Of a stretch of 64,000 bases of DNA, positions 58,664-64,000 are shown one piece after another (within the stretch, counting starts at the first letter, position 1; each line of letters opens with the position of its first letter). The stretch lies in the NCBI GenBank assembly GCA_964517065.1, contig CAZFBK010000003.1:1-64000 (forward strand). The letters are read 5' to 3'. Source of the DNA: CAYYYA01 sp964517065. GTDB taxonomy: Bacteria; Patescibacteriota; Patescibacteriia; UBA1558; 2-01-FULL-52-15. The translations under genes were made by a program, and so were the position numbers. The notes below the pieces were generated by a model, which searched no databases, was not told the DNA's origin, and saw only the letters and a program-made list of their open reading frames with translations.

Positions 58664-59665
58664 ATGAAAATAACATTTTTTGAAACAACCTTAGAACAGG
58701 AGCAGTATCTCAAGACGCGACTGAAGAAGCATTCACTGCGTTTTTTTCGTGACAAAATAGAAGTCAAAAGCTTGAAGCTGGTGAAAGATACCGAAGTGCT
58801 GGGAGTCTTCATCGGTAGTACTGTCGATGCGGAGGTTTTGAAAGCTTTACCGAAGCTGAAGCTGATCGTCACCATGTCGACCGGTTACGATCATATTGAT
58901 TTGATAACCTGTAAGAAACATAAGATAGTCGTCGCCAACGTACCGTTCTATGGGGAGAATACGGTTGCGGAGCACGCCTTCGCGCTACTCTTATCCATTA
59001 GCCGTAAAATTCATCAATCATATCTACGTACGTCACATGGTAATTTCTCCAACGACGGTCTGCAAGGCTTTGATCTCAAAGGCAAAACAATTGGCGTCAT
59101 CGGCACCGGACACATTGGTCGCCATGTCATCCGTATGGCTAGAGGTTTTGAAATGAATATTCTGGCGTTTGATATGTATCCTGATAAAGCGTGGGCTAAG
59201 AAGCAGGGGATTAGCTATGTCACCTTACCTACGCTGTTAAAAAAGTCCGACATAGTCACCCTGCATGTGCCGTATATGAAAGCAACGCATCATTTATTGA
59301 ATAAGAAGAATATTGCTTTGATGAAGAAGGGTGCGGTGCTGATTAATACCGCCCGTGGTGGTTTAGTTGATACGGTCGCCATGGTCAAAGCGCTTCAGAC
59401 CGGTAAGTTGCAAGCCTTAGGACTTGATGTCTTCGAAGGCGAGCAGCAAATCAAAGAAGAAGCCCAACTGCTGACGAAAGATTTCACCCGAGAGGAGCTG
59501 ATCGTCAATATAGAAAATCATCTGCTGATGCACTCGGACAAAGTCGTGCTGACTCCGCATAATTCCTTCAACAGCAAAGAAGCTCTAGAGCGGATCCTAG
59601 CCACAACGGTGGACAATATCGATCAGTTCGTGGGGAAGAAGAAAATAAACAATCAGGTTAAATAA
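58664..59665 (+). CDS. D-2-hydroxyacid dehydrogenase (D-lactate type)
   Basis: 333 residues from ATG 58664; an open frame 20 codons upstream looks unrelated. NAD motif GVIGTGHIGRHV near 150-161, catalytic Arg in NTARGGLVD near 232, Glu in the ENHLLMHSDKV region, and His in LTPHNSF near 305. LdhA/HdhD-like; it would regenerate NAD+ by reducing pyruvate in a fermentative CPR cell. Its terminator follows. Confidence 0.92.
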   Translation: MKITFFETTLEQEQYLKTRLKKHSLRFFRDKIEVKSLKLVKDTEVLGVFIGSTVDAEVLKALPKLKLIVTMSTGYDHIDLITCKKHKIVVANVPFYGENTVAEHAFALLLSISRKIHQSYLRTSHGNFSNDGLQGFDLKGKTIGVIGTGHIGRHVIRMARGFEMNILAFDMYPDKAWAKKQGISYVTLPTLLKKSDIVTLHVPYMKATHHLLNKKNIALMKKGAVLINTARGGLVDTVAMVKALQTGKLQALGLDVFEGEQQIKEEAQLLTKDFTREELIVNIENHLLMHSDKVVLTPHNSFNSKEALERILATTVDNIDQFVGKKKINNQVK

Positions 59666-59698
59666 AAAAATACCGTGGCGTGCCACGGTATTTTTTTC
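59664..59698 (+). terminator. Terminator of the dehydrogenase gene
   Basis: Stem aaataccgtggc / gccacggtattt with eight T. Confidence 0.93.
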
Positions 59699-59700
59699 CG

Positions 59701-59728
59701 GTAGTGACAGGTCGCGACCTGTCACTAC
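59701..59728. repeat. TGACAGGTCGCGACCTGTCA palindrome, second copy
   Basis: Identical 26-base core to 49003-49028 including gtag/ctac ends. Confidence 0.92.
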
Positions 59729-59740
59729 AGATCCTGGGCG

Positions 59741-61630
59741 CTAAACAGCGATCAGCACAGGGAGAATCATCGGACGGCGTTGCGTCTTGGTATAGATGAA
59801 TTGACCGAGCTCGTTACGCAATTTTTCTTTGACGTATTCATCATTAATTTCCATCTTGATCTCGGATTCGTTGATGATGGATTTGATCTTAGCGCGGATC
59901 ATTTCTACTAATTGCTTATTCTCACGCATGTAGATGAAGCCGCGAGAGATGATATCTGGAGAAGCTGTAAGTTTACCCGTTTTCCCTGCGATGGTAGCGA
60001 TGATGACGATCATACCATCGGCGGCCATCATTTGTCTGTCTCGAAGTACGACATGAGAGACGTCACCGACACCGAGACCGTCCACGAAGACGTATTCAGC
60101 GTTGACTTTTTTGTTTGTCAGCTTGCCACCGGCTTTGGTGAATTCGATAATCTGGCCGTTGTCAGCCACGAAGACATTTTTCTCCGGTACACCGCAGGCT
60201 TTGGCAATTTTCGCGTGGAGTTTCAGTGAGAAATGATTACTGTAGATTGGGATGTGGTATTTCGGTTTGACCATTTCGATCAATTCCGCCAGATCTTCCT
60301 GACGCGCATGACCGCCGGCGTGGACGTCCATCATTTGGTAGTGAACCACTTCAGCGTTCTGACGATAGATCGTATCTTTGACGCGTTGGACAGAGCGTTC
60401 ATTACCCGGAATGACTGAGGACGAGAAGACAACCAAGTCGCCTTTCTCTAACTTCAAACTGCGATGTTCACCAGTCGCGATACGCATCAGTACTGCTTGG
60501 TCTTCACCTTGAGCACCAGTACAGATGATAATGATACGGTTGTCCGGATATTGGCGCATATCCTTCAGTTGGATAATCGTGCCTTTCTTGACGGTGACGT
60601 AGCCCAGCGCTTGAGCCAGCTCCATGTTGCGTTTCATACTGTAGCCTTCAATGATCACTTTTTTGTTCAAGCGTTCAGCGGCCCAGATGATCTGTTGGAT
60701 ACGATTGAGCAAGGATGCGAACGTACCGAGGATGACACGACCAGTAGCATTGGCCAGGATCTCATCAATGTTGCCTTGGATATCGCCTTCTGTCAGCTGA
60801 CGACCTGCCACGTAGGCATTGGTGGAGTCGGCCATCAGAGCGAGAATACCTTTCTTACCCCATTCTTTGACTTTGCCAATCTCAGCCGGTGCAGTACCGG
60901 AAGCTTTCGGATCGAGCTTGAAATCTCCGGTGTGCATGATAGCGCCCACTGGAGTTTCTAGTACCACGCCGACTGCAGCCGGGATGTTGTGGCTGACGCC
61001 GAAGAAAGAAGCACGGAATTTACCGAGGTGGAGAACAGAATCAGTTTCGATTGATTGTAATTTCAGCGGAGGAGTTTTGTAATCTTCCTGACGGTTAGCG
61101 ATGATACCGAGCGTTAATGGCGTACCGTAAATAGTCGGATTGCCCAGCTTCGGGATCAGATGAGGGATAGCGCCGATGTGGTCATAGTGACCGTGGGTGA
61201 TGATGACACCGCGGATGTTTTTTTCTTTGCCTTTCAGACATTCGATATTCGGGATGATGTAGTCGATACCCGGCATGTCTTCTTCTGGCCATTGCAGACC
61301 CATATCGATGATGACGATGTCATTCTCGTATTCAAAGATCGACATATTGCGACCGACTTCTTCATTACCACCGAGTGGAATGATAGTCAGCTTACCTGGT
61401 TCAGCCTTGATGGTATTGACTGTTTGATTGGTACTGGGCAGTTCGCGGCGGCCGTAGCGTGGGCGACGGTCATTGCGGGGTCTGCGGGAGTTGCGTGAGC
61501 GCGGCTGGTGCTCACCTGTGGTGTTTTGTTTCGCCTGTGGCGCGGCTGGTGCAGCGCTTGCGGCCGGTCTCCCGTCATTAAAGCGGCGAGGCGGGCGAGG
61601 ACCGCGTTGGTGTGTGTGTTGTGTGTTCAT
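59741..61630 (-). CDS. rnj: Ribonuclease J
   Basis: 629 residues. An Ala/Pro/Arg-rich disordered N terminus of about 75 residues (RRPRNDRRPRYGRR) is longer than in most RNase J. Then the beta-CASP metallo-beta-lactamase core: HGHYDHIGA (near 150), HTGDFKLD (near 238), GNERSVQRV and the late HAGGHARQEDL / SNHFSLKLHA zinc and RNA motifs. It is a 5'-3' exo- and endoribonuclease, probably the main mRNA decay enzyme here. The GC-rich tail at the start suggests RNA binding. Confidence 0.95.
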   Translation of the reverse strand: MNTQHTHQRGPRPPRRFNDGRPAASAAPAAPQAKQNTTGEHQPRSRNSRRPRNDRRPRYGRRELPSTNQTVNTIKAEPGKLTIIPLGGNEEVGRNMSIFEYENDIVIIDMGLQWPEEDMPGIDYIIPNIECLKGKEKNIRGVIITHGHYDHIGAIPHLIPKLGNPTIYGTPLTLGIIANRQEDYKTPPLKLQSIETDSVLHLGKFRASFFGVSHNIPAAVGVVLETPVGAIMHTGDFKLDPKASGTAPAEIGKVKEWGKKGILALMADSTNAYVAGRQLTEGDIQGNIDEILANATGRVILGTFASLLNRIQQIIWAAERLNKKVIIEGYSMKRNMELAQALGYVTVKKGTIIQLKDMRQYPDNRIIIICTGAQGEDQAVLMRIATGEHRSLKLEKGDLVVFSSSVIPGNERSVQRVKDTIYRQNAEVVHYQMMDVHAGGHARQEDLAELIEMVKPKYHIPIYSNHFSLKLHAKIAKACGVPEKNVFVADNGQIIEFTKAGGKLTNKKVNAEYVFVDGLGVGDVSHVVLRDRQMMAADGMIVIIATIAGKTGKLTASPDIISRGFIYMRENKQLVEMIRAKIKSIINESEIKMEINDEYVKEKLRNELGQFIYTKTQRRPMILPVLIAV

Positions 61631-61635
61631 AGTTC

Positions 61636-63447
61636 TTAGTTAGACCAGGAGCGAGAAGTCTTGAGATACCAATTGGTAATGTCAGCGAATCTCTCAGCCG
61701 GCGTATTAATTCTAGTTAATTGTTCAGTCCCCTTGAGATTTTTGGCCACAGGATAACTGTAGCTGGGGTTGTACAGGAAGAAAGCGAAAACTTGTTCCTG
61801 TAGTTTATTTTGAAAGATTTTATATTGCTCAATTTTGGTCTGATCACTGCCGTTGGTACGAGCCTTATCCAGAGCGGCATCAATATCGCGATTAGCCATG
61901 ATACTCAAATTCAATCCTGGATTTTTCGTTTGGCTGGAATGCCAGAAAGGGTAGGGATCTTGGCTGGGTCCGATCACCTGACCAAAGAGTAATAGTTGGT
62001 AGTTGCGGGGTTCGATGACATCTTTACGGATTGATCCTCTATTAATAATTTCTACATTTGTTTTGACTCCAACCGCTTCCCAGTATTTTTTTATCAGATT
62101 CGCTACAGCAATAGTCTCTGGTTGATCAACAGTTGTCAGGGTCAGCTCCAGTGCCTTATCATCTTTATCGAAACGAAAAGTATCACCATCTTTGATCTTA
62201 TAACCAGCCTGATCCAATAATTGTTTGCCGGTGTCGAGCTGGAAATCGTAGGATTTGACATTAGCATCGTAGCCGAGCATCCCCGGGAGAATTGGGGAAT
62301 TAATAACACTACTTTGTTCGTTATTGGTGTCTTTCAGCAGCTGCTCACGATCTAGAGCATAGGCCAAGGCTTGTCGGATCTTCAAATCTTTCAGCACGGT
62401 GTTGGTCTCGGGGTTTATAAAGACCGCAGTATACTGAGGAACGATCAAATTCAGAATATTGGTCTGTTTACTGATAGCTGCCTGTAGCGTGGAGTCTTTC
62501 GGTAACAGGCTGAGTCCATCAACGTTCTGATTTTTTAGCGCTTCTACTCCGGAGTTGAAATCAGGATAAAATTTGAAATTCAATTCACTGATAAAAGCCG
62601 GACGCTGATAGTATCGCTTATTGACCTCCAAAGTGTAGAATTTGATGGATCCTGATTTGGAGTCCTTGGTCAGTGATTTAAATTTGTACGGACCGCTGCC
62701 GATGGGTTTAGTCATTGCTTCAGCCAGTGGGGCGTTGGAGGCTGGTATTGAGTACCAGATGTGTTTCGGGATGATACCGACTGTTAGACTGTTGATGAAA
62801 GGAGCGTAGGCCTGGGTCAGCTGGATCTTTATCGCCGTGTCATTCAGCGCTTCGACTTTGACACCGCTGAAGTTCAGGCGTAGAGGACTTTTCAACTCCG
62901 CATCCTGTACGACGGTCAAGGTATAGACGACGTCTTCGGCTGTCAGAGGTTCACCGTCATGCCACTTCAGATTATCTTTCAGCTGGAAGGTATAGGTTTT
63001 TTTATCATCACTGATAGTATAGCCGTCCGCCAGATCAGGCACGAGCTGACCCTTGGCATCCATTTTCATCAGTCCAGAAAAGATGACAGCGGTCAGATCG
63101 CGATCGACGTCGTTCGAAGCGAGGAGAGGATTGATATAATGCGGCACACCAATTAGACCTTCGGTATAGCTACCACCAACTTTGGGTACAACATGGGTAT
63201 GACGCAAATAGTTTTGAACAATCAGTCCAGAGGTGGCTACTACAATCAAAGCAACCGCAATTAAGGCTCTCCGTTTTTCTTCGGGCGCCAGGATTTTACT
63301 CAGTTGCTTCAGCTGTTGCCAACCGGGAATTCTCTTTTTGTTTAATGAAGTGACGATCTGGAGGTCGAGCTGGGTGTGGTCATCAGGGGAGATGCTTTTT
63401 TTCGGTCGTGACAATACAGCCTGAAGACCTGACCTGAGATCGGTCAA
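61636..63447 (-). CDS. Peptide-type ABC substrate-binding protein
   Basis: About 603 residues from TTG 63447, a weak start without ribosome site; the true start may differ. A cytoplasmic N-terminal part of about 65 residues, membrane anchor (about 62-80), then an SBP_bac_5 domain: YTEGLIGVPHYINPLLASND, LVPDLADGYTISDDKKTYTF, LKWHDGEPLTAEDVVYTL, IRQALAYALDRE. The anchor is a transmembrane helix, not a lipobox. It would bind oligopeptides outside; no permease or ATPase is near. A six-base gap separates it from the RNase J gene. Confidence 0.85.
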   Translation of the reverse strand: MTDLRSGLQAVLSRPKKSISPDDHTQLDLQIVTSLNKKRIPGWQQLKQLSKILAPEEKRRALIAVALIVVATSGLIVQNYLRHTHVVPKVGGSYTEGLIGVPHYINPLLASNDVDRDLTAVIFSGLMKMDAKGQLVPDLADGYTISDDKKTYTFQLKDNLKWHDGEPLTAEDVVYTLTVVQDAELKSPLRLNFSGVKVEALNDTAIKIQLTQAYAPFINSLTVGIIPKHIWYSIPASNAPLAEAMTKPIGSGPYKFKSLTKDSKSGSIKFYTLEVNKRYYQRPAFISELNFKFYPDFNSGVEALKNQNVDGLSLLPKDSTLQAAISKQTNILNLIVPQYTAVFINPETNTVLKDLKIRQALAYALDREQLLKDTNNEQSSVINSPILPGMLGYDANVKSYDFQLDTGKQLLDQAGYKIKDGDTFRFDKDDKALELTLTTVDQPETIAVANLIKKYWEAVGVKTNVEIINRGSIRKDVIEPRNYQLLLFGQVIGPSQDPYPFWHSSQTKNPGLNLSIMANRDIDAALDKARTNGSDQTKIEQYKIFQNKLQEQVFAFFLYNPSYSYPVAKNLKGTEQLTRINTPAERFADITNWYLKTSRSWSN

Positions 63448-63482
63448 AGTCGGGAAACGAATAGGAGTGTCTTAATAGTAAA

Positions 63483-63701
63483 CTAGGCTACGAATACGCT
63501 AGCCAAGGTAGTAATCATGAAGAGGGCGATCAAAACAATGGTCGCACGGAAAATGATTTTCTCAGCGCCACGTTTGGTGCGGTAGACGGCGCTGTCACCG
63601 CCAAAAGCGCCACCCAAACCGGCTGACTGATTTTGAATCAAAATTACCCCGATAAGGAGTAAAGAAATGACAATTTGAGCAATGTAGAGAATAGTCTGCA
63701 T
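63483..63701 (-). CDS. secG: Preprotein translocase subunit SecG
   Basis: 72 residues from ATG 63701 (MQTILYIAQ). Two helices (about 3-23 and 51-70) with the SecG loop VILIQNQSAGLGGAFGG and a following GAEKIIFRAT. SecG assists SecYEG export. The upstream in-frame codons lack a ribosome site. It lies just upstream of the peptide-binding protein gene on the same strand. Confidence 0.9.
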   Translation of the reverse strand: MQTILYIAQIVISLLLIGVILIQNQSAGLGGAFGGDSAVYRTKRGAEKIIFRATIVLIALFMITTLASVFVA

Positions 63702-63758
63702 ACAGTATTTAAGTATCATAGCAGGATACATGCCGTGCGTCAACTAGGTGTATAATCA

Positions 63759-63787
63759 TTGACAAAAATAGTACATTAAGCTATAGT
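63759..63787 (+). promoter_or_regulatory. Promoter of the truncated last gene
   Basis: TTGACA (63759-63764), 17-bp spacer, TATAGT (63782-63787). Confidence 0.85.
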
Positions 63788-63838
63788 ATTTTTCTACTCA
63801 GCGCGGGTAGATTTTTTTGCTCTTTTCATGGAGGTATT

Positions 63839-64000
63839 GTGAAGCAGCGTTTCACGACTTGGTTCACTGCGATCTTACTGACCTGTATCATCCTGGTGGG
63901 CATCGCGCCCGCCAAGGCCATCGCGTCCAAGAGTCCCGATCCCGTCGGTGCCATCGGCCAGGCCAACCACCTGCCTGCCCTCGACGGCAGCTGTACGCGT
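63839..64000 (+). CDS. Exported protein, cut by the window end
   Basis: GTG 63839 has GGAGG four bases upstream. 54 codons are present: MKQRFTTWF, a hydrophobic core ending in APAKA at about residue 27, i.e. a classical signal peptide with an AxA cleavage site, then SKSPDPVGAIGQANHLPALDG and one Cys. GC-rich like the other cassette-type orphan genes. Function unknown. Confidence 0.7.
   Translation, partial: MKQRFTTWFTAILLTCIILVGIAPAKAIASKSPDPVGAIGQANHLPALDGSCTR

Noticed and set aside
61510..61630. Ala/Pro/Arg-rich N terminus of RNase J as a wrong start
   Set aside because: Composition suits a disordered RNA-binding tail and no better start with a ribosome site lies downstream, so it was kept.

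Overview
The window looks like a Candidate Phyla Radiation (Patescibacteria, Parcubacteria-type) chromosome. The evidence is lean housekeeping genes packed between short palindromic repeats, many small orphan proteins, CPR-style surface proteins with a repeated W-Y domain near the C terminus, and a pair of paralogues of a small family I associate with Parcubacteria. No finer placement is justified. No rRNA, CRISPR array, transposase or prophage was seen. There is one 100-base assembly gap (2020-2119).

Layout. 1-3222: orphan small genes, a lipoprotein, the gap and a possible minus-strand ncRNA. 3263-10126: clpP, a DHH phosphoesterase, three single-domain STAS proteins each with its own promoter, rbfA-infB, and a catalytically eroded DHH paralogue. 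10171-10554: tRNA-Ile(UAU) nested inside a second copy of the same tRNA that is split into seven pieces by palindromic inserts. 10588-16268: exported proteins, a Nudix hydrolase, an RNHCP zinc protein, tag, a methyltransferase and a LysM/M23 peptidase. 16511-23172: leuS (with an inserted ASCH domain), a GlcG/HbpS-like protein, and valS behind a T-box-like leader. 23362-24513: an operon of five tiny proteins. 24570-31238: pilB, a membrane protein, ftsH, rpsA. 31835-42274: orphan paralogue, MBL-fold protein, gyrA, DUF559, two large surface proteins, ruvB. 42324-50301: two candidate structured ncRNAs on the minus strand, ychF, uvrD/pcrA with a DEDD-type exonuclease, folD, glyA. 50497-64000: transglutaminase-like protein, fatty-acid desaturase, divergent elp3 and Trm9-like methyltransferase, bactofilin-like membrane protein, phosphomannomutase, murI, D-2-hydroxyacid dehydrogenase, RNase J, a peptide-binding protein, secG and a truncated exported protein.

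Two gene styles alternate. Housekeeping genes often lack a clear Shine-Dalgarno and are bordered by palindromes made of repeated short words. Small orphan genes mostly carry a TTGACA-N17 promoter, a leader, a good Shine-Dalgarno and a hairpin terminator, like self-contained cassettes.

Points most worth following are the split tRNA-Ile copy, the Elp3/Trm9-like pair whose start codons overlap (a possible bacterial wobble-uridine cm5U to mcm5U route), the ASCH insertion in LeuRS, the T-box-like valS leader, the promoter-to-terminator ncRNAs at 42.3-42.6 kb and 44.5-44.7 kb, and palindromic repeats translated in frame inside leuS, valS and elp3.
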